DNA of 64,000 bases from Candidatus Pantoea haifensis (GCA_018842655.1 JAGTWN010000007.1:1-64000); one strand, 5' to 3'; positions 1 through 13,089 are shown, numbered from the stretch's first letter. Notes: generated from the sequence alone by a model not told the origin. Made by a program: numbers and translations.

Positions 1-215
1 GTTAGCGTAATGCGCGTTTCACCCCTTTTGCCGGGTGTAAATTGAGGCAGCCCGCTTAGCATTTGCGTGCTGCCGTTGCAGAGGCAGTAAACGCCTGCCT
101 TATTGTCGTTCAGCTCCGGCGTATAAGGTTTTAATTCCGCCGCAGTGACATTAAACGCAGGGATCACCCCTTGCGCCGCGATAAGGCCCAGAAGTAAAGG
201 ATTTAATTTAAACAA
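1..215 (-). CDS. secreted protein of unknown function, 5' part only
   Basis: The reverse strand stays open from a TTG at 215 to the window edge, so about 71 residues are visible and the C-terminus is missing. A GAGGA ribosome site lies 7 bases upstream of the TTG (223-227), which decides this start. The protein opens with a Lys-containing stretch and a short hydrophobic segment (LLLGLIAAQGVIPAFNVTAA), read as a Sec signal peptide. Two close cysteines follow (CLC, near residue 47). I do not recognise the family; export to the periplasm is an inference. Confidence 0.5.
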   Translation of the reverse strand, partial: MFKLNPLLLGLIAAQGVIPAFNVTAAELKPYTPELNDNKAGVYCLCNGSTQMLSGLPQFTPGKRGETRITL

Positions 216-1052
216 GATGTTTTCCTCAACAGAGAAAATACAACGCCCGGATCAGGTTAACCGTTACGTTTCAGGCATTTTTGTTCAATTAAATATTTTA
301 TGTGAGGATGAGTAAGAATTTGGTGATGCAATTAACATCATTTCACTCATGAAATATTTATCGGAACTTGATAATTTTTTATTCAAGAGACTATTTCCGG
401 ACAAAATGCTGGAAATAAATATTTTATGCCTGGATCTTAATTGTGGTTTAAAGAAGGGTAAAATTAGTAGATTGCGTTTTAATTTAATTCCTTTTTTATT
501 AAGAGCAGATACATAAATGACAGTGGATAAAAGTCTCACTACGCTAAGAGTTAAGCTAATCAGGTATTAATGCTTTTTCAGTGTTATAAAAAATAACCCC
601 AGGATAAAAAACCCCAAAACAGGACCGGTTATTATTTTACTGCGTGCTTGTTTGATTTGTGGCTGGACTCAAATTAACGTTAGTGCATCTTTTAATTTTT
701 ACTCAAACCTCTCATCTTTTCTCCTTATTACCACGCGCGGGCTGCCTGGACTAAGTAAAGCGTCTGTGAGGGCGAACCGACAGCGACAAACCGGGTTGTC
801 ACGCTTACCGTTTCTATCCTTATAAAATCAAGGGACGCCGATGTCTGCTCATCACATAAGTTAATATAATGAGCATTATATGAAGCCATGACAGCGCGCA
901 ACGGAACGGGTAAGATAACTGCAAGCAAAACGGTGAAGATAACTGACCCTTAAATGACGTCGCTACGCGAATTCTGAAGCATGAGCAGAGGAATAACCCG
1001 TCAGAACTGGCGTAGCGCGATCAATTCTTAACGAGCCGGATTACGAGCAGAA
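216..1052. other. noncoding gap upstream of the recombinase
   Basis: About 840 bases without a supportable gene. The left part (270-720) is AT-rich and the two short reverse-strand frames in it lack ribosome sites and family resemblance. It should hold promoters for the divergent secreted-protein gene and the recombinase; I could not pick a convincing -35/-10 pair. No repeat or RNA structure stood out. Confidence 0.5.
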
Positions 1053-2091
1053 ATGACAGAAATTATACAATCCAGTGCCGTGCTTCCACTGACGGCTATC
1101 AGAGAAGATCTGTCCGCGCAGCTTGAGGCATTTGTGCAAGACCGTGAGGCGTTTTCACCGAATACCTGGCGTCAGTTACTGAGCGTAATGCGCATCAGTT
1201 ATCAATGGGCGCAGAAAAATAGCCGCAGCTTTCTGCCGATGACGTCAGATGATTTACGTGACTATCTCACCTTTTTACAGGCCAGTGGCCGGGCTTCTTC
1301 AACTATCTCTACCCACGCTTCACTGATCTCAATGTTACACCGTAACGCGGGGATTCAGCCGCCGAATACTTCACCTCTGGTGTTCCGCACCCTTAAAAAA
1401 TCAACCGCACAGCGGTAGTGGCAGGTGAACGAACCGGACAGGCTGTGCCGTTCCGGCTGGCAGATTTGATGAAGCTGGATGCACTCTGGTCTGTATCAAC
1501 ACGCAAGCAGGACGTCCGTAATCTGGCCTTTTTACATGTGGCCTACAGCACGCTTTTGCGCGTCAGTGAACTGGCACGTTTGCGGGTGCGAGATATCAGC
1601 CGGGCTGAAGATGGCCGAATCATTCTCGACGTAGCATGGACTAAAACCATTGTGCAAACCGGCGGCCTGATCAAAGCACTGAGTGCCCTCTCATCACGTC
1701 GTCTGACGAAGTGGATTGCCGCTGCGGGGTTGGCGGGTGAACCTGATGCTTTCATTTTTTGTCCGGTTCATCGTTCAGACAAGGCGATCGTTAACACAGA
1801 GCGCCCGATGAGCACGCCGGCACTTGAAGAGATTTTTGCACAGGCATGGCGCGCTGCGGGGCCTGTTAAACCGGTGAAAACCAATAAAAATCGTTATCGC
1901 GGCTGGAGCGGACACAGCGCCCGGGTGGGCGCGGCACAGGATATGGCAAAAAAGGGTATCCGGTGGCGCAAATCATGCAGGAAGGCACCTGGAAAAAGCC
2001 CGAAACGTTGATGCGCTACATTCGAAATGTTGATGCACACAAAGGGGCGATGGTTGATTTGATGGAACAACAGCAATCCGATACACCGTGA
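1053..2091 (+). CDS. tyrosine recombinase/integrase (frame broken twice)
   Basis: Phage-integrase-family site-specific recombinase of the Cre/XerD type, 346 residues after repair. An N-terminal core-binding SAM-like domain (1-115) precedes the catalytic domain. The catalytic set is visible: Arg in LLRVSELARL, His-x-x-Arg in SGHSARVG, and the Tyr nucleophile in TLMRYIRNVD near the end. As assembled it is in three pieces: a stop at 1416-1418 caused by an A6 run at 1395-1400, and a shift near 1945 at another A6 run. Restoring one A at each gives one continuous frame ending at the TGA at 2089. Such enzymes on large plasmids resolve multimers or move cassettes. The pair of 28-bp direct repeats just downstream (2210 and 4132) are candidate substrates, an inference. 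Confidence 0.85.
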
Positions 2092-2524
2092 GCCTGCTTT
2101 AGTCTGGTGAAAATGCGCAGCTTAAAGAATGAGCTTTTCATCGGGTCAGGCAGGTACACCGCCCGTAACGCATCACATCCTGACAGTTGTCTATACCAGC
2201 ACGGGTTATCCACAGAAAATGGGGACAGCCTGTGTATAGAAAAGTATGAAATCACCTAATCTTGCCTGAACCGTATCGCGGTGCGCTTTTACTGTTCACT
2301 TGTATCAGGGTCGTATCGCACTGCCTGACGGGTTTTAAAGCATTATCAGGGCGCTTTTTGAGTGACAGTGTAACGCATATTGACTTCTCCGTTTTTATCT
2401 CGCCTTAGCTTGTTTACAGCGAAAATGCCATTCCCCGTCACTGATAACGTTCATGGCTGGCCCGAACGCTCTCCTTTGCGTTGCAAGCGCCTGTTTTTAT
2501 CATTAACTGTGCTTTACTGTAACC
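2092..2524. other. noncoding gap upstream of the diguanylate cyclase
   Basis: A 433-base gap between the recombinase and the diguanylate cyclase. It holds direct-repeat copy 1 (2210-2237), overlapped by a perfect DnaA-box 9-mer TTATCCACA at 2206-2214. The rest should carry the promoter of the next gene. No supportable coding frame was found. Confidence 0.5.
2210..2237. repeat. 28-bp direct repeat, copy 1
   Basis: Matches 4132-4159 at 25 of 28 positions in the same orientation. Its ends (CCACAG and CCTGTG) make an imperfect inverted pair around a spacer, the general shape of a recombinase core site. The two copies bracket the diguanylate cyclase gene. Confidence 0.6.
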
Positions 2525-4093
2525 ATGGAAAGACGAAAATTTTTAATAAAAACAGCAGACACAAAACCAGAGGCTGAGCAGCCTCTGCGGTCACCTTTGA
2601 TGCAAAGTATCAAGGCGTTTGGCGCGCTGTTAATTCTGGCTGTGTTGTCAATTAATGCGTGGTCACTTAGCCAGTCCTGGCAAAGAACTGTCAGAACAGC
2701 AGAAGAAACGGCAATTAACCTTTCTCTCTCTCAGGCGCGACAGGCAGAAGATACTTTTCTCCAGACTGAAATTACGCTCAGAGAGTTGCAGCGAGACGTG
2801 CAGGATGAGATCTCCACTGGCGTAAATGGCGACAGCCTTAGTCTTATTATGCGTGATTTGAAAAGCCGTTTGCCGCAACTGCACGGCCTGTTCTATTACG
2901 ATGCCAATGGCAAATGGATTGCGACCTCTGCTCAACCGGTACCAGCAGGAATAAATAACGCCGATCGCGAGTACTTCTCATACCACCGCAACAATCCCCG
3001 CAACAGCGTGCATATCGGCCCTGTTATTCGAAGCCGCAGTACCGGTGATCTTGTTATTCCCGTTTCAATGCGGGTTAACAGTATGGGCGGCGGTTTTGAG
3101 GGCGTTCTGCTGGCCACCATCAAAGTAGACTATTTCAGACGTTACTATGCTTATTATGAGATGGGTAAACGTGACGTTTTGGTGTTAATGCTCGCCGATA
3201 GCACCGTACTTTATGCTCGCCCTATGCCAGACAGCTACATTGGTAAAAATCTCTCTTCAAGCTGGCTGTTTCGTGAAATGTTAATGAAGTCCGATCGTGG
3301 CAGCGGACAATGGAGTGCGGCGCTTGACGGGCAAAAGCGAATATTTGGCTTCGCCCGCTCAGATCGCTATCCTCTCGTTGTTGCGGCGGGCTATGACAGA
3401 CGAAACCTGATTCAGCAGTGGATGAAAAGTCGGGTGCAGGATGTCACGCTTAATCTTGCGTTACTGGCAGGTATTCTGGCGATGGGATCTTTTATCCTGC
3501 GCCAGGTAAGAATGAATTTGCGTTATCAGGCTCAGCTTGCTCAGTTACGTGACGAACTCACCATCCTGAACAGCAATCTGAAGGCCATGGCAATGGTGGA
3601 TGGCCTGACCGGACTGGCGAACCGCAGGCAATTTGATGTGTATTTAAAAGAGTCTCTTTTACGCTCAGCGGTCAGTGGCCATCCTGTATCTCTGATTATG
3701 ATAGATGTGGATTTTTTCAAGCGTTACAACGACGTTTATGGGCATGTGAGCGGCGATGAATGTCTTCGCCTGGTGGGCGAGATCATTAAAACTCTGGCTC
3801 ATCGCTTTCAGGATCTGTGTGCCCGCTATGGTGGAGAAGAGTTTGCCATTATTTTGCCGGAGACGGCGTTAAATGACGCTTACAGCGTGGCTCAAAAAGC
3901 GGTTGAAGCGGTGCGAAGCCATAAAATAGGCCATGCGGCGAGCGATTTTCCGGCTAAAGTTGTCACTATCAGCGCGGGCTGTGCCGCATTAACCGGCAGT
4001 GGCAATGACGCTGATATACAGCAGTTACTGACGCAGGCTGATGCTGCACTCTATCAGGCCAAGCATAAGGGAAGAGACCAGGCCTCATTATAA
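2525..4093 (+). CDS. membrane diguanylate cyclase (PDC/CHASE-like sensor plus GGDEF)
   Basis: Makes cyclic di-GMP from two GTP; 522 residues, intact. A cytoplasmic N-tail (1-30) is followed by TM1 (about 31-48), a periplasmic ligand-binding region of about 250 residues (50-300) with the REYFSYHRNN signature typical of double-Cache sensors, TM2 (about 307-325), a linker coil, and a GGDEF domain (about 350-522). The active-site motif is GGEEF, an active variant. An RxxD inhibitory site (RFQD) lies exactly five residues before it, so product feedback is expected. The gene stands alone between two 28-bp direct repeats beside the recombinase gene. Input signal unknown. On a plasmid it would push cells toward biofilm or reduced motility, an inference from the family. 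Confidence 0.9.
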   Translation: MERRKFLIKTADTKPEAEQPLRSPLMQSIKAFGALLILAVLSINAWSLSQSWQRTVRTAEETAINLSLSQARQAEDTFLQTEITLRELQRDVQDEISTGVNGDSLSLIMRDLKSRLPQLHGLFYYDANGKWIATSAQPVPAGINNADREYFSYHRNNPRNSVHIGPVIRSRSTGDLVIPVSMRVNSMGGGFEGVLLATIKVDYFRRYYAYYEMGKRDVLVLMLADSTVLYARPMPDSYIGKNLSSSWLFREMLMKSDRGSGQWSAALDGQKRIFGFARSDRYPLVVAAGYDRRNLIQQWMKSRVQDVTLNLALLAGILAMGSFILRQVRMNLRYQAQLAQLRDELTILNSNLKAMAMVDGLTGLANRRQFDVYLKESLLRSAVSGHPVSLIMIDVDFFKRYNDVYGHVSGDECLRLVGEIIKTLAHRFQDLCARYGGEEFAIILPETALNDAYSVAQKAVEAVRSHKIGHAASDFPAKVVTISAGCAALTGSGNDADIQQLLTQADAALYQAKHKGRDQASL

Positions 4094-4131
4094 CGTCTGC
4101 TGACAGAGGGTTAGCAGGTACGAAAACGTAG

Positions 4132-4159
4132 CCACAGAAAACGGGAACAGCCTGTGCAT
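4132..4159. repeat. 28-bp direct repeat, copy 2
   Basis: Second copy of the 2210-2237 repeat, with three substitutions. It lies about 40 bases past the stop of the diguanylate cyclase, so the two copies enclose that gene. Confidence 0.6.
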
Positions 4160-4168
4160 GTAAAGGGG

Positions 4169-4848
4169 TTAAATCAGGCGACTGCCTTTTACCCGCTCAG
4201 GAAAACATTCAAGTAGCCATTCAATGAAAACCCGCAGGCGATGCGTAACGTGTCGGTTTTGCGGGTAAACAACATGAAAAGGATAAGTGGCTGGTCGCCA
4301 TGCTGGCAGGATTTCTACCATTAACCCATTTTGTATCGCTGGAGCCAGCGCGTAAGTAAAGGTTTGAATAATCCCTAATCCCGCCAGCGCGGCAGCAAGA
4401 TGCGCGTTGCTTTCATTAACGCCAATGCGGTGCTCTGTTTTAATCTCCACTTTCTCTCCGTCTCGTTCGAAACGAAACGGCGTCGCCCGGCCTGTTTGGG
4501 GGAGAGATAGCTGACGAGCCTGTGGCCGTTTTTGAGTTCTTCCGGATATGCCGGTACGCCAAAAGATTTGAGGTAACCCGGCGTGGCGCAGGTAATCAGA
4601 TGCGCATCACCGAGATGACGGGCAATCATTGTGGAGTCATTAAGAGCGCCGCCTCTAATGACACAGTCAACGTTGTCGCTGATGAGATCGACCGGGCGAT
4701 CCGACACGCCAAGATCCATCCTGATGTCGGGATAGCGTGACAGAAAATCGGGCAGGAGTGGAATGAGTACTTCCCTTGCCGTTGAGCCTCCGACGTCAAC
4801 ACGTAAGTGCCCGCGGGGTTTACTCCGCACTGAACTGAACGAAGTGTC
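4169..4848 (-). pseudogene. LysR-family regulator, C-terminal part (split by transposon)
   Basis: Effector-binding domain of a LysR regulator lacking its helix-turn-helix. It begins DTSFSSVRSKPRGHLRVDVG immediately outside the transposon end, and continues exactly from the N-terminal part at 22398-22162 (ending RDLEDI) when the element and one target copy are removed, giving about 305 residues. A second break near 4470 is a missing T (FVFERDGEK after repair) and may be a sequencing indel. The intact gene would have sat divergent from the SDR gene at 22574, the usual place for its regulator. As it stands the protein is destroyed by insertion. Confidence 0.9.
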
Positions 4849-4853
4849 AATAT
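4849..4853. repeat. 5-bp target-site duplication, left copy (AATAT)
   Basis: AATAT directly abuts the GGGG terminus of the left inverted repeat and recurs at 22162-22166 outside the right end. A 5-bp duplication is the Tn3-family hallmark. Confidence 0.9.
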
Positions 4854-4891
4854 GGGGTCCGCTTGGAAAACGGAAAATATCCTACGCTAAG
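4854..4891 (+). repeat. 38-bp terminal inverted repeat, tnpA end
   Basis: Starts GGGGTCCGCTTGGAAAACGG and ends ACGCTAAG at 4891, the classic 38-bp Tn3-family terminus (GGGG...ACGCTAAG). It differs from the right end at one base. The tnpA stop codon overlaps its inner edge at 4887. Confidence 0.95.
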
Positions 4892-7855
4892 ACTGTTTTT
4901 TGTACAGACTACCATTCACTGAGCGTAATGCGCGGTATTTACCCTGTCCCAGTTTAAGGTTTGTTCTCCAGACGTAATCCCCGCTCAGGTTGATATGTTC
5001 CCATCCCAGCGGTGACAGATGGGTAATCAGTTGCTCATTAATCGGGATCCCTTTCCGTCTCAATGAATCTACCGCTCTTTCTATATATACCGTATTCCAC
5101 AGCGAGATCGCCGCAGTCAGCAATGTCAACCCACTTGCCCGGTAACTCTGGTTTTCCAGTCCCCGATCTCTGATTTCCCCAGTCGGTGCATAAAGACTGC
5201 TCGCGCAAGGGCATTGCGGGCCTCACCTTTATTCAACCCAGCCTGTACTCGTCGACGCAGCGAAGGATCCCGGAACCAGTCCAACATAAACAATGACCTT
5301 TCTATGCGGCCAATCTCCCTCAGAGCCTTTGCCAGACCATTCTGTTTAGGATAGCTGGCCAGCTTTTTCATCATCAGTGATGCTGTTACCGTTCCCTGCT
5401 TTATAGAACTTGCCAGACGCAGTACCTCATGCCAGTGGGTTTCAATTTCCTTCAGATTCAGGCTGGTTGAGGAGATGATTGACTGAAGCCCCGGATAAAA
5501 CTCAGCTTTCCCATGAATAAACAGCCGCTTGTCATGAAGATCCCGGATCCTTGGCGCAAAAGCGAATCCGAGCAGATGCATTAGCGCGAAAACATGCTCA
5601 GTGAAACCTGCGGTGTCAGTATAATGCTCTGTAATTTCCAGATCGGTTTCATGATACAGCAGAGCATCAAGTACGTGTGTTGAATCCCGAACACGGCTGA
5701 TGACTTTGGTGTAAAACGGGCTGTACTGGTCCGAAATATGTGTATAAATTTGCACGCCTGGCTCCTGACCGTATTTCAGATTGACCTGACCCGCATAACG
5801 CCCGTGACTCCCCACCCGAAAGTTCTGTCCGTCAGACGATGACGTTGTTCCATCGCCCCAGAATGCTGTCAGAGGCCGCTTTTTCTGCGCATTAACCACC
5901 TCGGCCAGCGCGGCTGAATAGGTTTCATCCCTGATGTACCAAGCCTGAATGCCCTCGAGTGACGATTTTGTCGTTCCCGGACAGGATTCGGCCATTTTTG
6001 TCAGCCCAAGGTTGATCCCATCGGCAAGAATGGTGGTCAGTAACAACTTTCTGTCTTTAGGTCTGATGTGATTGTTCTTGAGATGTGTGAAATGGCGGGT
6101 AAAATCAGTCCAGCCGTCCACTTCATCCAGCATTTCAGTAATTTTAGGATGAGGTAGCATGCCGTAAACCAGATCGCCAAAAGGGGATGCTGTTGAAGGA
6201 ACACTATTATCCAGCGGGGTAATTTTCACGCCTTTATCCGATATATCAACATCGGGTAAATCACCGGCCAGCGCCATTGCATTAACTTCCTCCAGGCGCG
6301 ATGCCAGAAGCGTCAAACGGCTCTCGATGTATTCATGGCAATCGCCCGGAACAGCAAGGGGTAACTGGTTATCCCTGAGTGATTTTTCAAAATCGCCGGA
6401 CGGGATCAGATAATCATCGAAATTCCTGTAGCGGCGTGATCCCTTTACCCAGATATCGCCAGAACGTAATGCTCCCTTCAGCTCATTCAGCACGCAAAAT
6501 TCGTAATATTTTCGGTCAATGCCGGTGGGGGTAATCACAACTTTTCTCCAGCTTTCCGGGATGAAACCGATTGGTGCGGAAGGTGGTACTTTTCGGAGTT
6601 GTTTTCGATACATCTCTCTGACGGTATCCAGCGCGTCACCGAGCTGCATTGCAGCGGGTGCAGCCCTGAACTGCAACGCTGACAGCATCCGGGGCACGTA
6701 TTTACGCAGCGTACTGTATTTTTCTGTGATCAGATGCAACGGATCGAAGTTGTCCTTACGTGACAGGAACCGCGTCTCTTCCACGCTGTTGATGAATCTC
6801 TGCCAGGGAAGGACGTCTTCTATTGCGGCCCAGGGATCTTCCCCGGACTCTCTGGCGTTAAATAAGGCCTGCCCGACGGTAACGTATTGCTTCAGTTTAC
6901 TCTGAATCAGCTTTCCCGTTTGCTGGAGCCGCTCGGCCTGAGTGCGTTTTGCCCTGCTGAACAGACTGCCCAGAATACGCTCGTGCAGATCAATAACTTC
7001 ATCAGTCAGGGTGGCTCTGGCTTCCGATATGATACAAACCAGCGAGGCATAACGGCGAACATCCGCGAATTTTGCCAGGTCCCGGCTACTCATTTTCCTG
7101 CCTTCACGTGCGAGTTTCAGGAGCCGGTTCTGATGCACGCCAAGCGCAATACCGTCAGGCAGTGCCAGCGACTCCTGTCGATATGTTGCAGGACATTTTT
7201 GCCGTTTATTTTTCCCGGAGGCTGAAGCAACCAGGCCAGTCTTGAAGGTTGTTCTCCCTCAGATACCAGCAGGCGGTCCAGTGCCGCTTTTTGCCCCGGT
7301 TCAAGCTGCTCGGTCAGCGCAGAAAAACCGCTCTGTCAGCAAGCGTTGTTGCTTCAGCAAGGGTTCGTTCGATCACCTCAACAGAGGGGAAAATAATCTT
7401 ATTACTGTGGAGCCAGGAGAGCATTTCTTCCGCAAGTAAAAACCTCTGTCTGTCCGCATGGCGTGGAGATAAAGGTGGCGAATACAGTTTTTTTGCAGCG
7501 CTCGGCTGAAGGGGGATAACTCAAGGTAGCGGTAGAGTTCAGCCAGATGTTCCCAGCGGGTGACCTCTCTTGATGCATACTCTGCCCACAGATCAGGCTG
7601 AAGTTTCAAATGAGCCGCAAGCCGGGAAACAACCCCGTAGTGAGAGGACTCATTATTGTCGGGTGGAAATCCTGGCCCTCGCAAATAGCAAAGTAAAACA
7701 GCAAAGCCCAGGCGGTTAGCTGGTCTGCGATGTTTATTAATAAGCGCGAGGTCATGTTCGCTCAAAAAGCACATGCGCGTCAGAAGAACGTCATCTTCCG
7801 GCACAACCAACAAGCGTTCTTTTTCTTCACTACTGAGTATTTGTCTCCGTGGCAT
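4887..7855 (-). CDS. tnpA: Tn3-family transposase TnpA (frame broken four times)
   Basis: DDE transposase of replicative Tn3-type elements; 990 residues after repair, the usual family size. It starts at the ATG at 7855 ([16 protein letters not shown]). The catalytic residues are visible: first Asp in [11 protein letters not shown], second in [15 protein letters not shown], and Glu in [13 protein letters not shown]. As assembled four breaks split it: near 7430 and 7330 (each a missing T), near 7175 (missing G) and near 5190 (missing G); one added base at each restores the family sequence. Its C-terminus ends inside the left inverted repeat, standard for the family. If the breaks are sequencing errors, the element encodes its own transposase. 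Confidence 0.93.
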
Positions 7856-7902
7856 AAATGCTTCCTCTGCATATAGTTTATTTACGTTATCTCTTGCCCT
7901 GA

Positions 7903-8022
7903 CCGAAACAGGTCGTTATTGAGCGTATTAATTTAGGCTTAAGCATCAGCGCCATTGCCCGAGAGTTTAGTACTACCCGTCAAACCATACTTAGGGTAAA
8001 GACCGGATCTAAACTGCCATAA
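7903..8022 (+). pseudogene. serine resolvase/invertase C-terminal scrap (tnpR remnant)
   Basis: Forty codons open from 7903 to the TAA at 8020, directly after an in-frame TGA. The text [17 protein letters not shown] then [10 protein letters not shown] is the C-terminal helix-turn-helix of serine resolvases/DNA invertases. The catalytic domain with its Ser is absent. It lies divergent to tnpA, where Tn3-type elements keep tnpR and res. With no resolvase here, cointegrates would depend on another system or homologous recombination. Confidence 0.75.
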
Positions 8023-8142
8023 GACTGGTCTCTATTTGACCAAATTGTCAAAGGCGTTAGATTGATTTTACGTGTATTGAAAACAGATTTAGCTCGTTAA
8101 TAATGCACTCAGGTTCTTCACTGAAAGGCATGTTGTTCAAAT

Positions 8143-8840
8143 CTAAAACGCCATCATTTTTTTGAGGGTTATCTGCCTGTAAGTCCCTAAAGAGAGGGTA
8201 AAATCCAGTTGTGCCTCCCCTCGCTCAGCGACCAGCTCAAACGTTTTATTTGTGGCTGCATCGTTACTCAACGCGCTGACCAGAACCTGGGCGATTTGTT
8301 TTCTGGATATCACACCATCTTCCGGCGTTCCTGCATGGCGTCGATCCCCTGGAGCATAACGATTCTGTGCTCATCATCATTGTTGTAGTCAAACCAGCCG
8401 GGCCTGACGATGGTATAGGGATGGCCACTCGCCCTGACCAGACGTTCGGCACGTCTTTTCCAGTCATGAACCTCAGTGCGTTGATTCCAGGTGCTGAGCC
8501 GTTCAGTCACGCCAATCGTGGTCATTAAGCCGATGCGTACAGGCGTATCCCTGAATAGTCGTAAAATGTTACGTACACCGCCGTAATCTATCGCTCTGGC
8601 CCCAATACGCCCCTGGCCATCGGAACCGAGAGTGAAGATGATGGCATCAATATCTTTCGGCAAATCGGTAAGTGTTTCAGGCATTGAAACATCGCCGTAA
8701 AAAACATCCGTTCCTCGCGGAAGTAATTTTACTTTCCGTTTATTTCTGACCAGCGCCACGGGCTGATGACCTATTTCGATAGTGGTATTCACGACATGAA
8801 GACCAATACTTCCGGTCGCGCCTGCAATGAGTATTTTCAT
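8143..8840 (-). CDS. atypical SDR / NAD(P)H-binding oxidoreductase (frame broken once)
   Basis: Rossmann-fold protein of the NmrA/atypical short-chain dehydrogenase group, 232 residues after repair. The N-terminal GATGSIGLH (residues 7-15) is the dinucleotide-binding glycine motif. It lacks the classic YxxxK pair, as expected for this group, which includes NAD(P)H sensors and flavin or quinone reductases. The frame breaks near 8355 in a G4 run; one added G gives a normal C-terminus ending at the TAG at 8143. It is the first gene past the tnpR scrap, divergent from the LysR at 8989, and a LysR-type operator candidate (8932-8948) lies between them. Confidence 0.8.
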
Positions 8841-8931
8841 GATAAACCTTCTGATAATTCAGACTTATTTTCTCTACAGTCAGAATATCAATTATCATTA
8901 TTGTCAGTAATGGGGCTAAAATGATTGTGTC

Positions 8932-8948
8932 TATGAACACCCTTCATG
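8932..8948. promoter_or_regulatory. LysR-type operator candidate TATGAA-N5-TTCATG
   Basis: Dyad in the divergent promoter region of the SDR (8840) and LysR (8989) genes. Nearly the same dyad occurs at 19826-19842 and 21917-21933 in other promoters of this transposon, each fitting the T-N11-A pattern of LysR sites. Confidence 0.5.
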
Positions 8949-8949
8949 A

Positions 8950-9880
<931 letters not shown>

Positions 9881-9881
<1 letters not shown>

Positions 9882-9908
9882 CGGGTCCGCCAATCGCTGC
9901 GGACCCGT
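9881..9908. terminator. hairpin between convergent LysR and aldo/keto reductase genes
   Basis: ACGGGTCCGC (9881-9890) and GCGGACCCGT (9899-9908) form a perfect 10-bp stem with an 8-base loop between two convergent stops. There is no long T run, so it may serve both directions weakly. Confidence 0.6.
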
Positions 9909-9915
9909 CGGGGCA

Positions 9916-11830
<1,915 letters not shown>

Positions 11831-11984
11831 TTATTCTATTAGGGGGTAATTTACTAGGGTTTATTAGATGTATTCATTAATCCTTGGAGGGCTGACGCTC
11901 TGCTTTGTGAGCAAAGCAAACCGCCATATTCAACACTTTTTTCGGCAGGATTAGGCCACTTTATTTTTTATAAAGATGATGTTT

Positions 11985-12016
11985 GTATTGAGCCTTCAAT
12001 AATGAAGGCTCAATAC
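11985..12016. terminator. strong hairpin at the end of the exported hydrolase gene
   Basis: A perfect 14-bp stem, GTATTGAGCCTTCA (11985-11998) against TGAAGGCTCAATAC (12003-12016), with an ATAA loop. It overlaps the hydrolase stop codon and ends the large reverse-strand operon. Confidence 0.75.
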
Positions 12017-13089
12017 TGGCTCTTCCTATTGCAGGTTTTTTCCTTCAGGAATTTACTCACCAAATCGGCAATCTGCACATTATTGAGGTCAGAGAACGGG
12101 AAGTGGGTATTCCCTTTGATCCCCACTTCAGGCAGATGCGTCACAGTGACATCTCCGCCATGCTTGTTCACCACGTCGCGCCACTCACGAGCCATTGCCA
12201 GTCTTACGCGCCAGCTGTCCTGCGCGGGCATGGCGACAGGTTTATCCGGTATGTTATCGCCGTAAATAATTAGAATCGGGATTTTGGTCAGAGCCATAAA
12301 CTGCTCCATCGGCACCGGCTCACCCTTCAGCGTGTCGAACGCGCTTGGCATAGGGGCTGGGAGTTCTTTTTCCGGGAATATAAAGCTGCTGCCCGGTTCG
12401 AAAGCAACAATGGCTTTGACCTTATCGTTTTTCATCGCCGTGTACCAGCCTGGTCCGCCACCCTGAGAGTGGGTGAAGAGGATAGCCGGCCCGGATTTAT
12501 CCACTACTGCGGACATCGCATCAGAGATGACATTGATATCAAACGGCCCGGTATTTGGGGTCATCTGACGGAAATACTGGTTCAAAGCTTCTTTGTCGTG
12601 AGAGAACTGAACGCCCTTGAAATACTCTGGCCACACGCCAACGCGGAACTGGTTGAACCACATCTGTTCATCCGGTTTAGGCGTAACAGTACCTTGTACC
12701 GTCGTGCGCCCGGCGCTGCCCCGGCGTGGCTGATCGACAAGATAGGTTGAGAATCCGCGATGCAGGAATATGTTCTGGAACCCTTCGCGACCATCCGGAG
12801 TGCTTTCCCAGGTACGGGAGAACTGACCTGCGCCATGCAGCATGACAATAGGGTATTTATGGGTATTCTCTGGGATCTGGTAGAACACAGAGGCATGATC
12901 ACCATGATAAGTTTGACCTGTAGAATCCAGCGGCTTTTTCGCGTCAAATTTCCCTGGTGCGGTTATAATAGTACCGCCAGCAGAAAAGCTTCCCTGTTCC
13001 TGAATAACCAGTGGCTCGGCGTATACCGACTGAGCCACCAGGCCACCCGCCATCACGCAGATGGCCAGCGTTTTTAAGATTGTCTTCAA
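12010..13089 (-). CDS. exported alpha/beta hydrolase (esterase-like)
   Basis: Intact, 359 residues. A Sec signal peptide is clear: MKTILKTLAI, hydrophobic core, cleavage after SVYA near residue 24. The alpha/beta-hydrolase domain follows, with an oxyanion-region HGAGQFS, the nucleophile elbow THSQGGG (Ser), an acid candidate in YGDNIPD and a His in GNTHFPFSDL. It is expected in the periplasm; substrate unknown, possibly an ester or lactone. Last gene of the reverse-strand run cupin - CMD - flavodoxin - hydrolase, ended by the hairpin at 11985. It is separated from flavodoxin by about 107 bases, so an extra promoter is possible. Confidence 0.88.
   Translation of the reverse strand: MKTILKTLAICVMAGGLVAQSVYAEPLVIQEQGSFSAGGTIITAPGKFDAKKPLDSTGQTYHGDHASVFYQIPENTHKYPIVMLHGAGQFSRTWESTPDGREGFQNIFLHRGFSTYLVDQPRRGSAGRTTVQGTVTPKPDEQMWFNQFRVGVWPEYFKGVQFSHDKEALNQYFRQMTPNTGPFDINVISDAMSAVVDKSGPAILFTHSQGGGPGWYTAMKNDKVKAIVAFEPGSSFIFPEKELPAPMPSAFDTLKGEPVPMEQFMALTKIPILIIYGDNIPDKPVAMPAQDSWRVRLAMAREWRDVVNKHGGDVTVTHLPEVGIKGNTHFPFSDLNNVQIADLVSKFLKEKTCNRKSQY

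Noticed and set aside
285-539. 84-codon reverse-strand frame
   Set aside because: AT-rich, no ribosome site, no family features; likely chance.
728-928. 66-codon reverse-strand frame
   Set aside because: No start signal or recognisable domain.
4887-7855. Programmed frameshifting in tnpA
   Set aside because: Four separate breaks at different run types, and the same pattern in unrelated genes; Tn3-type transposases are not made by frameshifting.
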